From Cryptomeria japonica (taxonomy: Eukaryota > Streptophyta > Pinopsida > Cupressales > Cupressaceae): a stretch of DNA of 64,000 nt. The stretch covers positions 767,533,330 through 767,597,329 of the forward strand of contig NC_081408.1 in NCBI RefSeq assembly GCF_030272615.1, read 5' to 3'. The position numbers and the translations under genes were made by a program. Shown here piece by piece: positions 42,747 through 54,800 of the stretch (positions within the stretch are counted from its first letter, which is position 1; each line of letters starts with the position of its first letter). The notes beneath the pieces were generated by a model, which was not told where the DNA came from, did no database searches, and was given only the letters and a program-made list of their open reading frames with translations.

Positions 42747-43250
42747 CTAAGTGCCAGTGACTCCACTTGTGACTCCCTTGCGTCTCTCCTCAATTTGAGT
42801 TTTCCAAGTAAGATTTTTGTATTTGTGATATTCATCTTCCCTTGTTAATACTTGCATAACTCTCTCCTCTATGAACAATAATTTGTCCTTCAAATCTTGC
42901 AATGCTAAAGGGTTTTGTTCAATTTCATCTAAGGTACATGAGCTATCACCCATTAAATTTTCTAATTGGTTATCAATAGTAAAAACATTATCAAACTCAA
43001 TTGCCTCACTAGATGATAACATGCACTCTTCATAAAGCTCTACTGGGACAACTTTGTGATCGTGAGTGGATTTATCAAAGATATTTTTATCTTCACCTAC
43101 TATATCAATAATGGCTTGCAAATCACCAATAAAGAGTTTTGAATACCCCTCACCTATAGATATTGGCTCTTCCTCCATAATATCAGCCTTAGTTGGATGG
43201 AAATAATTATCCCTTTTACTTTCATCATACACAGTAATAGGTGTATTCAA
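42747..43250 (-). pseudogene. Unrecognised 167-codon reading frame, copy B
   Basis: Counterpart of 1571-2236. It ends early at VTSGVTGT because CAG became TAG at about 42747. The remainder (MGTIKEAFEKMKSDYLQLL...) continues as a separate frame at 42390-42746, which in this copy runs on in the wrong phase past the ancestral frameshift. Acidic, helical, no domain recognised. Confidence 0.4.
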
Positions 43251-43510
43251 ATCTGTAATTTATTTTGCTCCTTGTGAGTCATGATTCCATTCTCATCTGC
43301 ATCTTTGTCCTCATCAGGTCACTTGGTTGTGATAGGTCGTTCTCCTTATTAACTCCACAATTATGATATGATGTCCAGGCCTCCTGACATGTGAAACAAA
43401 TCTGCTCTCTTCTCATTTAGTTCTTACTCTTTTTTGGAGATCCTAAAATCTAAAAACCCAATGAACTTAGCTCCTCTTTAGACAATACTTCCTTGAATTT
43501 CTCAATTTTT

Positions 43511-44210
43511 CTATTCAACCAAACTTCTAAAGAGATCGTAGGTTGCAGTTGAAACATGCAACTCTCTTCTCCATATGCCTAACAAATCAAACCACAACTT
43601 CTTACAAACTTCATCATTCTCATCTAGGATTATGGATAAGATGTCGAACATATCTGACTTAACCTTCTCTCGATGACGTTTCCTGGTTACAACAATGAAA
43701 CAATGAAATATTTGAATAATCAACTTATAAGATTCGAGATCCAACATTAGGTTGAATGACCTCGTCCTTGCTATAATTTGTAAAATTTTAGCCCTTACCA
43801 AAAGTAGGGGCTTTGACATTATATAACCCATGTAGACTCTCCACAATCAGTTGTAGAACCTCTTTCATTGTATCATCATCATAAGGTACTCAAAGTGTTA
43901 TAACCCTCATGATCCTAGATAAGAAAGAAGTAACCACCAACTTAATTTCATCATCCAAATGCCTTAACCACCTATGTTATTTCAAGGTAGTAATTATAGG
44001 AGACGGAGCTAATTGCAATGCATTCCAAGGTAACTGCTCAACAAGGATCAAACAGTTTTCCACCCTTTTAAGCATGTTCATGACATCATCCTTAGATTGA
44101 AATTGATCACTGAGCTGAGTACTTGCTTCATAGAGTGATCTTGCCAAATGTTTAATATCTTCAGTTATCATGGTTCGAACTGAAAAACAAAACTCTGAAT
44201 CTTCTTCCAA
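43511..44210 (-). pseudogene. PDS5: PDS5-like cohesin cofactor pseudogene fragment, copy B
   Basis: Same series of PDS5 motifs as copy A. Here the first piece is open: 43977-44210 (77 codons) reads LARSLYEASTQLSDQFQSKD and MLKRVENCLILVEQLPWNAL, aligning with the N-terminal part of plant PDS5 (a VEN.L..VEQSP-like motif). The second piece is 43511-43846 with KILQIIARTRSFNLMLDLES. Stops after TLK and ITL and the one-base shift are shared with copy A. A TTTTTCAG just before TTCGAACCATG may be an old 3' splice site, in which case the true exon starts there. Confidence 0.7.
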
Positions 44211-44214
44211 TAGG

Positions 44215-45827
44215 CTAACAAAACTTTATCCCAGATGAGTACTACAATAAATAACACACTAATGTCCAACTCTGTTTGCTACTAAATACTGCACCAATCT
44301 GTCTTACTTCAATTCACAGACATTTTAACAAATAGTTGGCATAACGGTGAATATGAAAGTTTTCTGCAACTATTTTGAATGTTGTTGTGATTTCGGCATC
44401 TGTAATAGGCTCTCCGTATTTGCTACAATTTTCCCCCCATTCAATCTTGAGAGATTTTGTCAAACAGTTGTCCTACAAAAACCCTTTCTTCTGATTTCTT
44501 CCTTCTAATGTTCTTTGGTTTTGTTGATACATGGTACATTTCGAGTGTTTGGAGACCTTACATCTTAACATGGAGTACAATCAATAATTAATCATTGTTT
44601 CAATTTAAAATGCACCAACTGGATATCTATGAACAATTTCTATTGCAACTATTCCAAAATTTTCACAAATAGTCAAGAAAACGTGAGTTCTGGACTTGAT
44701 TTTTGGAAGATAATAACATGAAGTATAATGACCAAATCAAAGAACCTGGAGATACCCCTGTGACTTGTTCAAATTACAGTGGTGACACTAGTGCAGTTAC
44801 CAACAGCGAACAGATTTGTCTATGATCTCAGCATTGAATGGATCCAGTTCGCTAGACTCAACCCAAAACGTCTTCACTGGTTAGTCAAACAATAATGATT
44901 AGAACCACGCCCAACAATAAATATTCGTGCCCAGCTACCTAAATTGCCAGTTATAGATTTTGCTTTCAGGTTGGTAACACTTGTAGAGGAATCGCTATTC
45001 TCAGGCTAATATCAAATTATAAAGCCTACACATTCACTCCAGAGTTCGTGTGATCATCTCAAACTCCCCTACCTATAATAATCTCCCTACCTGGATGAAT
45101 ATAGTCGTCTCAAACTCCAGAGCCGTTAACAGTTTCACCAAAAGGAGGCAAACTCTTTGTAAAACAATTTTCACACATTCAGAGGAAAAACAACTCAGTT
45201 AATTCTTGTTTGCGCCACTAAGCACTCCATGTAACCATAACCTTCTTTTCATGTCCTGTAGATGTCCCATCTAGGTGCCCGGCAGCTCAATGGTCATGTC
45301 CAGGAATTTAAGTTGTTTGCCTATTCAGATTCCCACTAAATCCTGTACAAGAAGCTTGAAGAGATAACGCCTTTCATGAAGAGACGCTGTAGCCTATGTC
45401 CGATTCCTTCTATTCTCGTACTAGTTGAAGCGACCAAAAGACAACCAGCGATTCTGACAGCTTCCACAAATTCGCCAAAATGTGATAGACCTGGTTATCC
45501 AAACAACTCTTCTCCTAAATAATCAATTCACTCAAACACAAATGACAACGCACAACACCTGGTATATCTTAGTCGACGTTGTACCTTAACCCAAACGCTG
45601 ACTGTGATCTTTGCTAGTGTTTGTGGCCCACAACCTGCCACAAACCACATGTCCCATGCCTCATTGATAATGCAACGTACGGTGCTTAAACTGGGCAATA
45701 TTCATCCCATGAATTTCTGTCGCACTTCTCAAAACTGCAATCTCTGTGCATTCGCCGAAGGGTCACGCTACTGCAAAATCACCGAGTGCTTCAGTTTTTT
45801 CTTATTCATCACAGGCTAGCATGAAAA
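44215..45827. other. Non-coding internal part of the LTR element, copy B
   Basis: Matches copy A 3150-4729. No gene. It ends with 47 bases specific to B before the primer-like site. Confidence 0.5.
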
Positions 45828-45842
45828 CCAACTCTGGTACCA
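45828..45842 (-). other. Primer-binding-like site of the PDS5-bearing element, copy B
   Basis: Minus strand TGGTACCAGAGTTGG next to the LTR end ATTATAG. It differs by one base from TGGTATCAGAG. Copy A has GGAACTTGAGTTGG here instead. Confidence 0.6.
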
Positions 45843-45844
45843 CT

Positions 45845-46519
45845 ATAATATTTCTTATGGATATTAATTTAGATTACTCTAAATTTATTTCACAAGAATT
45901 TCATGAACAATCTGCAAGAATTTAATCTCCAAAACATCCAATATTATGTAGACAAATTTCTATTTTAAAACTTTAATTGTAGTTTAGAACAAACTCTAAA
46001 AATCATATGAATGTTGCCATTAAATCTTCAGTAGAAGAAACAACAGAAATATTCAATCTTAGCCACGTAATTTACAATCAGATTGGAATTACGGACAATA
46101 TGAATTTGAAGCACAAAGTGAGACACCTAAGTGATATATCCAACTGACAATGAGATTTCATCCACAGCCTCCAAGCTCGAGGGTTTACGTCCTCAAACCT
46201 GCTGAAAAGCCCAAGCTTCCCAGAATTTTCCAAGAGAGAACAATAACAAAGCATAAACCAAGTATACCAAAATGAGCCTCTTCGTGTACTTAAATAGCAC
46301 ATCCTTGTGACTCTTCTTCTCTTATCCTTTGCCTATCTCGTATAATTCTTCTTTAATAATAAAGTGACTTTATTTTATAATTTGATGTTGACATAAAGTC
46401 ACTTAAATATGCTTTAATAAATAATTAAATTAAGTTGTCTTTAAAGTTATTATGTTTTGACAATTTAAAACTTAATTATTTAATTGATTTGGACTAATAT
46501 CCAAAAAAGAGACATTACA
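45845..46519 (-). repeat. 5' LTR of the PDS5-bearing element, copy B
   Basis: Matches 5499-6175 (copy A) and 40675-41315. Minus-strand start is TGTAATGTCTCTTTTTTGG. Confidence 0.75.
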
Positions 46520-46683
46520 CAATACCATTGATAAGAAGAATAATCATGAGAAGATCATATTGATTTTGAATATCTACATGAAGCAACTCATGTTGAGAGA
46601 AGACAATATCAACTTTAGTTGCACGCATACATTCCAATAGAGAAGTCACATCATGTTGCCAAAGAATACCCAGTCATTTACTT

Positions 46684-46905
46684 TCCATGCCATGTTAGAA
46701 ACAAAGAAATAGGTCCATCACGGTGCCAAAGAACAACCAGTCAATCATTTCCATGGCATCTTCATCACTGATTCTCCATTAAATATCATATCTTTTGTTG
46801 TTGTACTATCTTCAATATCAATTTATGATTTATGAGCTCTTGCCTGTCGTGGACTTCCTATGTCAGAAGCTTCATAGATAATATCACTTCCATCATTTAG
46901 TTTAA
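46684..46905. other. ~222-bp segment present only in copy B
   Basis: Bounded by TCATTTACTTT on the left and TCATTTAGTTT on the right; copy A has a single TCATTTACTTT (about 6331-6341). This is the footprint of a deletion in A between short direct repeats. Confidence 0.8.
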
Positions 46906-47698
46906 CTGTGACCAACCATCACTCCAAAACATTAAGAACCCTCATCATTTTTCCATATTTTTATGAAAATGATATTGGCTGCATGTTGCTTGTAAAATTC
47001 AAATCAATGCTACTCGAATCATCTATACCATGTTCCATGCCTCCATAAATGAGAGAAGACCATCAGAATAGAACTAAAAGTACTAACATTTGACATTTTG
47101 CTTCCTCTAATAGAATTGTCTTCACTAACATTGCTATCAATAGAGAGATTATGCTTATACCAATATTAAAATTTTGCCCCCACCATATTGGTGTTCAACC
47201 TACAAATTCTATTTATTTATAATGCGGAGCTTTTGCAAATGTTGACACTTCTCAACCAATGCACCAAGAACTGTTGAAATGAAGCTACGGGTTGAACTTA
47301 ATTTTCAAAGTTTTCTTGCACAATGGTTTGATAGTATGTGACCTCCAACATAGTTAAGCAATATAAATCAATGATATTTAATGGCTTGCATGAAGCCTTA
47401 TCAAAATTTTAAGCAACTCTATTGATCGTCAATATATTGTTGCAGACTGCTACAAGTTTCCACACTTCACTGCAAATCTAAACATGGAGAGAAAATGCCA
47501 TCTCAAGGCTTTGAAAAAATTTTCCAATAGAACTCACATAATTGCATCCAACACCCACAAAACTTTGCTGCAAATAAGAAAACAAAAGGCAATCTATTTA
47601 AAAATCTAAATACAACTTCCACTGCTCTATTGATCTTGTTTTTAACTCTTTTGCTAATTTCAGTAAGTGATTGGTATCCACATATGGATAATGTTGAA

Positions 47699-47831
47699 GT
47701 AGCTTAAGATTCATTATAAAACCACCAGCCAACAAGCGACTTCTTATGAAAAATGGCATATCACAACACTTCAACATTATGATAAGATGTCGCTTGTTGG
47801 CTGGTGGTTATACAATGAATCTTTAAGCTAC
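47699..47831. repeat. 133-nt inverted repeat (hairpin), copy B
   Basis: Arms 47699-47747 and 47782-47831. One A-copy mismatch (CTAGTGG) is a perfect match here (CTGGTGG against CCACCAG), so the stem is slightly better. Confidence 0.85.
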
Positions 47832-48154
47832 AAGTCTTCATCATGTCTCTTAAGGAGTGTGGTCGAATTTGCAATTGTAGAATGTATGTCCACGACACTG
47901 TTATCCAATTGTTGACAAAAGTGATCTCGAAAGTCATTTAGCAAGTCAACAAAGAAAAAATATGTGTCAACTTCTATATTCACTACATTGGACTCATCCA
48001 GATCTATTTTGAATACATAGAACAATGGAGCTACAACTTCATTCATCTCTTGTGTTGAAAATGTTAGCTAGTTTGGATACCTGATTATCGAATTTTAATG
48101 TTGTCAAATGACAATTAAAATTCATGTGTATTATCTCAATTAAATTTTTTATTG

Positions 48155-48270
48155 TGTTGGACCCAAATGTAATGTGGGAAGCAATTAATTATGTTATTGG
48201 GTTGGACCCAAATGTAACATGGAAAGGCAATTCAATGACTATTGGGCTGGACCCAAATATCTAATGTGGG
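48155..48270. repeat. Short tandem repeat with TTGGACCCAAATGTAA core, copy B
   Basis: Same three-unit array as at 7593-7705. Confidence 0.7.
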
Positions 48271-48292
48271 AAATGTATAATGACAATACAAC

Positions 48293-49431
48293 ATTATTTA
48301 ATTGTCATGCAAGCCAACTTGAGGATGATTGGCACAAAAAGGGTGATATATAAACCACTTCAAAATGAAGTCATTTACAAACAATCATTTATCAAATGCT
48401 ATCTGCTCTCCTAGCAACAATTCCCTCTCATGTGAACTTGTATAAGGCGATTGTGCAAAAACTCTTCAAGGTTGAATGTGGCAAAGTTGTCAAAGTTCTT
48501 CATAAGGCTCTTGAGCAAATCTGATCTAGAGATCTGCTCCTCCTCCTTATCATCTGCTATTAATAAAGGGTTGCATTCATCACTGATATCTTGAACAACA
48601 ATCTGAGATAAGTCATTGCCTTGTAAACTGTCTATATTTGAGATAATACATATCACATTTAAAGGCTAGGTTTTTCACCTCTAAGAGGGAGGCTTTCCTA
48701 GGCTATTGGTGTCTTGTGTCTTGTGTTTTATTGTTGTTATTGTTTATTCACAAGCTGATTATAATCTAATTGGTTAAATTAACATTTGATTGCTTAAAAT
48801 TAACACCTTGCACATATCTAATTCTCAGGTTAAGTTTTGCAAAAATGAGCAATATATCTTTCAATAATTCCTGATTTGAAATTGCCGAATTAGAATCTCT
48901 AAAAAAATGCACATCTGGATGTGTACGTTTCACATCATGTTTTGTATCCTAGAAGAACTGATTACAGATATTGCTTTGGATGTGTACATTTCACATCATT
49001 CTTTGTATCCTGGAAGAACTGATTACAGATACTGCTTTTCCCAAGACTCAGTGGATGTTCTTCATGGGTGATTTAAAGTCTTCTAAGAATTCCACTTCCA
49101 TCCTTCTTGTTACTTTTCAAGGATTAACAAGAAGCTCCTCCATGGCATGATTTTCTCAAATTTAAGCGCTGAAGATCAAACCCTAAGACCATCAAATACT
49201 TTGCATGCATGCTTCATAATACAAATAGCTCGAAATGTGATATAAAAACTAGACAAACAAATAAGAAAAGTCAATAAATTTTGCCTTTTTGAAAAAGATA
49301 GCTCCTCGCTAGCCCTCAAGCTTATTTTGGCTTGATTATAATTTGTTGATGATTTAAATAATATAACATTAATACAAAATTTATCTAGGGCTGATAAATC
49401 ATATAACCCAAATACCAAAAACTTTTCCATA
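48293..49431. other. 1.14-kb segment present only in copy B
   Basis: Copy A joins aatgacaata to taagtgaac (about 7729); copy B has 1.14 kb between them, with ata at both borders. It holds a 62-bp tandem duplication at about 48918-49045 (GATGTGTACGTTTCACATCA... twice). No TE ends were found. Confidence 0.75.
48918..49045. repeat. 62-bp tandem duplication
   Basis: GGATGTGTAC.TTTCACATCA, TTTGTATCCT.GAAGAACTG and ATTACAGATA.TGCTTT repeated once, about 95% identical. Confidence 0.85.
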
Positions 49432-50133
49432 TAAGTGAACTGAAACTGGAGGCCATAAACACTGCAAAGATTTAACATTAATCACACTGAAGCCTGTAAT
49501 TTAGTCTCTCACCAATCTGGAAGAATTAAATCTTACAACCCCATATGGGAGTTGGGCCTTTGGCTATCCGACCAAAAAATAAATTCATTTTTAATCAAGA
49601 ACCTCTCAGATTGCCACAAATCTAGAAGTTGTTGCATTTGGGCTCAAAATATCATCTGGGTTGCTCTAGAATCTTGATATCTGAAACATTTTCCTAGATC
49701 ATTTTTGACCATTTGATAGTCATAAATACATTGAAACTTAAAAGAAACTAGACAACCATACTACTATATGTCTTGAAAAACTTTCTATCAAACGGTTTTG
49801 GAAGAAAATCAGCAGGTTGCAAGATTTCAATCTTCAATGTCGAGGTCTTGGATAAATGCAACAGGGATCAAACCTAGACTCTATCATCGGAAAGTGAATA
49901 GGCACTAAAACTTGCCAAATTAAAGATACCAACAAATCATTCCAAAACCTTGACATTTACACCTCTTAATTATGAGAGACTGGTTCTTGTGTATCATTAT
50001 TCATGAATGATGACTCAATGATTTTGATTTATATCATAATTTGGCTTGAAATGAAAAAATTGATGAGATCAAGGGGCTCTATAATGAATGGTTCGTAAGA
50101 CACAACACTTCTGAACACCTTGCAAACTAAGGT

Positions 50134-50556
50134 CGGGTCCCATGGAGGGGGGCTTGCTTAAAAATAGAGCTAAGGCTGATGAGAATTTTTAGAAAAATTT
50201 TAAATATGGTGGTCCCATGAATGTTGTTGTGCAAACCAGCTTAAAATTTGAACTACTAAATTCAAGGAAGTTTGAGCACAAAAAAGATAAAATTAATTAA
50301 ATAAATGTCATTTTCCCTCTTCATTTGATTTTGGTGAGAAATGGAATGTGCAAATTATTGACAAGTGGCAAACAAAGTTCCTAAGCTGGTGGGGCAATTT
50401 CTAGCACCACCCTTTTTTTATCTGCTTCCTAAAAAGTAGGGGCTCCTTTTTTGGGGGGAAAGATTCTAAATAATCCTGTAGAGGAAAAAAAATTGCTCAT
50501 GGGACCATTTTTTCCTTCAAAATAGAGCCTAAGCCCCTCCCATGGGACCCCAGCTT
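50134..50556. mobile_element. MITE-like element, copy B
   Basis: Counterpart of 8429-8852, with the same inverted ends GGGTCCCATGGAGGGG / CCCCTCCCATGGGACCCC. Confidence 0.6.
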
Positions 50557-50923
50557 AAGTGGGCTTAATCTTGGAGAAAATGGAGTAGTACTGGAATGAG
50601 CAACCTTTCAAGAAGGCCCAATATTTCACCTCTGTGAGTATCACCTAGATGCAATGAGTGCTAAGCGTACCATTCATTCTCATGAGAGATGGCTTATTGT
50701 GAGGCACTACTCATGAAACATAAGTCAATGAGTTTGACTCATAAATTACACAATTGAATCATAATTAGCAATATCATAATTTGACTCTCTATGAAAAATA
50801 TCTCCTACTTATCAACTTATTAGCTTCAGTGACTCTATATAATAAATGATTCAAAAGGCACAACACTTGTGAAGGTTTTGCAAATGGAGTGGCAAGCTAA
50901 ATGGGTTTAACCTTAGAGGAAAC

Positions 50924-52358
50924 TGTTGGCATATGTGCAGAGTTTGATGACATGATGATATTGTATATTCTCATTGATGTCAATATGTTGAAGTATGAAC
51001 CGGTATATTGAAGTAAGCAAACTAGCAAGAGAACCGGTATGATGATGTGAACCGGTATATGTGAAAAAGTGAACCGGTATGTTGGTTCAAGTGAAGCGGT
51101 ATGTTGAAGTGTGAACCGGTATGATGGTATGAACCGGTATATTTAAAGTTTTGTATCGGGGTTTGATTTGATATGACTACCGGCTGGTAGTCTCAGCTTC
51201 AGGATTTATGGTTGATGCATTTCAAGTCTGTTTGATTCAACTGACGATATTCTATGATCAGTTAGCATGAAAATGAAGATCAGATCATGTTGCCACGTTA
51301 GCCTTGTGCGCGTGAAGGATTTCCTTGAGGATCTTGCATGAAGAAGATTGATCCTATCTACCTCGAGAATGTGCAAAGTCTCAATAAACGGTGGAGAGCG
51401 CATGATGGGTTATTTGCTTCCAGAAGCGGCAAAGAACGAACGATGGAGAACGTCTTGAGATTTGTTCAAGATTGTTTTATTCTATGCAATGTGTTTGAAT
51501 GATCAGGATTGAACCGACTATATTGATAACCTAAATGTTTAGGGTTTAGGGTTTATGCTACCGACCTATCCGTTTCCTATAAGGTCAATGATGATTTACA
51601 TTGTGAAGTTGTTGGCAAATGTTATGTGTGTATCTAAGTGAAGAGATACTTGATTCTTTCCAGACTGGTGCAATGAGTTGAGATCTGCAGAGTGTGATTG
51701 CAGATGTGAAGGAACTAAAGTGGATATGTCTTGGCATTGAGTGTTGTTATTAGATCAGTGTATTACCTGTTGACTTCAAACCATTTCAGCGGTTGAAAAA
51801 TCCCTTTAACGGGTGGCTTTAACAAGCTTTTTATAAATCCTTTAACAGGGTGACTCAAAATCATTGAGTTCTCAAAATCCTCTTCCAAGGTAACCTTTAA
51901 CCGGGTGATCCCTAGCAGGATCGGTTCCTAGCAGAACCTATTGTAAAGTCCTTAACCGGACTAGACTCCTAACATAGTGGACTTCAGAAGAGTTCAAGAA
52001 CAACTTGTGGGTATTCATCCCCACCGTGGTTTTTCCCATTTTGGTTTCCATGTGAAAAATCAGTGTGTTATGTGTGATGTTTTTTCATGTGATGTCTTAG
52101 TGTTTTCTGTTAAGTGGTAAACCATGTTGATCCAGTAGTCATTATATTTCTGATGATGTATTACTTGTCTAAGCATATGGGTGAAGTGGAAATGAGATAT
52201 TAGGTTGTGTGAAGATCTAAGTGTTACCAGTTTATGTGTTTCACAGTCTTATTGTGTTTTACCGGTAGTGCCTTGATTTAGATAGGTGATGTTGTTTACC
52301 AATTAGTGCAGTCTTTGCAGTCAAAGTGGTTTAAGGAAGTTTTTGTCTATACTGATTC
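50924..52358 (+). repeat. LTR-like block (possible solo LTR), copy B
   Basis: Counterpart of 9219-10684. Here the ACCGG motifs are better kept (AACCGGTAT where A has AACCAGTAT), and the block ends CTGATTCA before a run of 11 C and CTCAGTATT. About 29 bases between two AACCGGGT motifs in A (around 10200-10228) are missing here, as expected from recombination between repeats. Confidence 0.45.
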
Positions 52359-53264
52359 AACCCCCCCCCCCCACCCCTCAGTATTTGTTGAGTATATATG
52401 GGTAAGTGCACAAAGATGGTGGTCAAAAAGGGGGTATAAGTGGACACTTTTTTTCTGAAATCGGGTGAACCTGAACTTGGAGGCAAAATTTGAAAGTCAT
52501 CCACTCAAGATATGAAGATAATCAAAGAACAAATATTGTAGTACTCTGAATCTGGTTTCCAAACTACTGAAATTTTTCAAAATTGGATAAGATTAAGGGG
52601 GTCAAATCCTTCGCGCACGAAAAATTGACCCTGATTTCATCTAAAAAACATAACATAGTGTCTCACGTGTGCATCAAAAAAGTCATAGTTAGATTTAGTA
52701 TTTTGACAAATCCTTTGGCAGAAAGATATTTAAGAGTGAGCACTAGAAGATGTGTAGTTTTTGTAATTTTTTGTTGAGTATGTTTTTTTTAATGATTTTT
52801 CCAATCGAGCACATCCTTAAAATTAGGTACATGTTCGTGCGTGAAGCATAAGTTGCACTAAACAAATCGAAAATACAATTTTTTTATAAAAAAATTGTAA
52901 ATAATCAAGTGCACTACAATAATATATAAATTTTTTTAAATTTGGATAAGTATATCAAAAGTTATTCAAAAAATGGTGCACCTATGTCTGTGAGAACTAT
53001 GGAGACACTGGTAAAATAAATTCAATAATAATATGGTATTGTTGTTCAAATTGAAAAAGAATTATATGGTTAGAAAGCTCAGAAGATGGGTAAAAATATG
53101 GTGGAAATTTTAGAAATACCCACTTGTTGAAGTGTAAACCTAATGATGACAAAGTCGATAAACCAAGTTGATAAAATGAAACACGTCAAAAATGGGAGAA
53201 ATGGAGGGAAATCAAACTTCCAAACCATAGCTTTGTCATCCAGGCCTATTTCCAAGCCTAAACA

Positions 53265-53400
53265 GTCAAAAGCGCGTATGGGGTACTTATGGTTTAAAAA
53301 GTGCGTATGGGTTACTTATAGTGTAAGCGGCACTTACGCGCTTGTTTCCCTATAAACAGTGCGTACATGCTAACTTTACTATAAACGGCATGTACGCGCT
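53265..53400. repeat. Cluster of GCGCGTACGCGC-type motifs, copy B
   Basis: Five variants matching 11585-11730. The second cluster (13777-13950) is absent from this copy. Confidence 0.7.
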
Positions 53401-53655
53401 ATTGTATAATATGATATTCTATATATAACATGTGTATATACATATAATATATGTAATATATAATATGTGTATAATATGATATTGTATATATAATATGTTT
53501 ATATACATATAATATATGTATATATATAATATGTGTAATATGATATTGTATATATAATATGTTTATATACATATAATATGTATATATATAATATATTAAA
53601 CATATATATACACATGTAAGTGTATTGTCTCCCCCTCTCAAATGCATACAAGGTG

Positions 53656-53698
<43 letters not shown>

Positions 53699-53740
53699 CC
53701 CATCCCTCTTTCTCTTCTTCTCTCCCTCCCTCCCTCCATA
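53401..53740. repeat. TA- and CT-type microsatellites, copy B
   Basis: (TA)n-like 53401-53610 and (CT)n 53657-53693, followed by a pyrimidine run to about 53738. Confidence 0.9.
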
Positions 53741-53844
53741 CCCCACTACAACTGTGTCTGCACTTCTATAGAAGTAAGTGAATTTATTTCTTGTCTGCAA
53801 CTTCCTCTTTGATTTTTATCATGTATGCTCTCTTAAGAAAATTG

Positions 53845-54800
53845 ACTGATGGATTTGTGTGTGTATATTGAATAGGAGGAATAGGGTTTGAAATTGAACC
53901 ACGGGTGTATTACTGTGACAAACAAGGAAACCTGTAGCAATATTCTTCTCAAATGTGTTTTTAATGAGCAGAGTAGATGTGGAAAATAATGTCAACAAAG
54001 CAACATGATGAGTCAAAGTACCTACAATATGTTTTTCAGAAGGAAACAACAGGTAGGAAGAGAAAGAGGGAGAGTAACACAAATGATGTCATGTAGAATG
54101 ATAGTGGTGAGTATGCGAGAGTTCCCATGTTGTTACACAATGCCTGTCACCTAAAGAAATTAAAGTTTGTTGTATGCATGGCAGTGGTAGTATATGATGA
54201 TCATCACTTGTTAAATAGCTTGGAACGATACATTCCCATGAAAGAAATCAAGTATGTAATTCTTATAGTCACAATCAAGATCGGTCTTATAACCTTGCAA
54301 ATTGAATAGCATCATATGTTTTAGAACTTAGGCAGTACTCTTAGGGTTAGGTCAAGCTCTTACACTTGTTTTTAGCGAAGCCTTGTTGTTTGTTCGCTTG
54401 GAGTCTCAATGATTGATGGATTTGTGTGTGTATATTGAATAAGAGGAATAGGGTTTGAAATTGAACCATGGGTGTATTACCGTGACAAACAAGGAAACCT
54501 GTAGCAATATTCTTCTCGAATGTGTTTTTAATGAGCAGATCAGATGTGGGAAATAGTGTCAACAAAGCAACATGATGAGTCAGAGTACCTGCAATATGTT
54601 TTTCAGAAGGAAACAATAGGTAGGAAGAGAAAGAGGGAGAGTAACACAGATGATGTCCTGTAGAATGATAGTGGTGGGTATGCAAGAGTTCCCATGTTGT
54701 TACACAACACCTGTCACCTAAAGAAATAAAAGTTTGTTGTATGCACGACAGTGGTAGTATATGAAGATCATCACTTGTCAAACAGCTTGGAATGATACAT
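53845..54800. repeat. ~410-bp tandem duplication (copy B only)
   Basis: 53845-54245 and about 54408-54797 are about 95% identical (GATGGATTTGTGTGTGTATA ... GATGATCATCACTTGTTAAA). Copy A has one such unit (12156-12545), after which its CT tract starts. Minus frames in each unit (87 and 144 codons) are not recognised. Confidence 0.85.

Larger units (their letters stand above)
40675..46519 (-). mobile_element. LTR-bounded element carrying PDS5 relic, copy B (both LTRs present)
   Basis: 3' LTR 40675-41315, 5' LTR about 45845-46519. Minus-strand termini are TGTAATGTC and GATATTATACA. A primer-binding-like TGGTACCAGAGTTGG (45828-45842, minus) sits right at the 5' LTR, close to the initiator-Met type TGGTATCAGAGC. 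Flanks are agaaa and caata, so no target duplication is left. The cargo is the same as in copy A: PDS5-like fragment, two unrecognised frames and one further remnant. No pol. Confidence 0.7.
46520..50132. other. Unrecognised, mostly non-coding DNA, copy B
   Basis: Equivalent to 6176-8427 plus two B-only segments (46684-46905 and 48293-49431). The minus frame 47828-48046 (72 codons, EVDTYFFFVDLLNDFRDHF) is open here and broken in A; family unknown. Minus frames at 48411-48656 and 49176-49478 lie in the B-only insert and are unrecognised. Confidence 0.5.

Noticed and set aside
49176-49478. 100-codon minus-strand frame in the copy-B-only segment
   Set aside because: AT-driven hydrophobic composition, no recognised domain, no copy A counterpart to test conservation.
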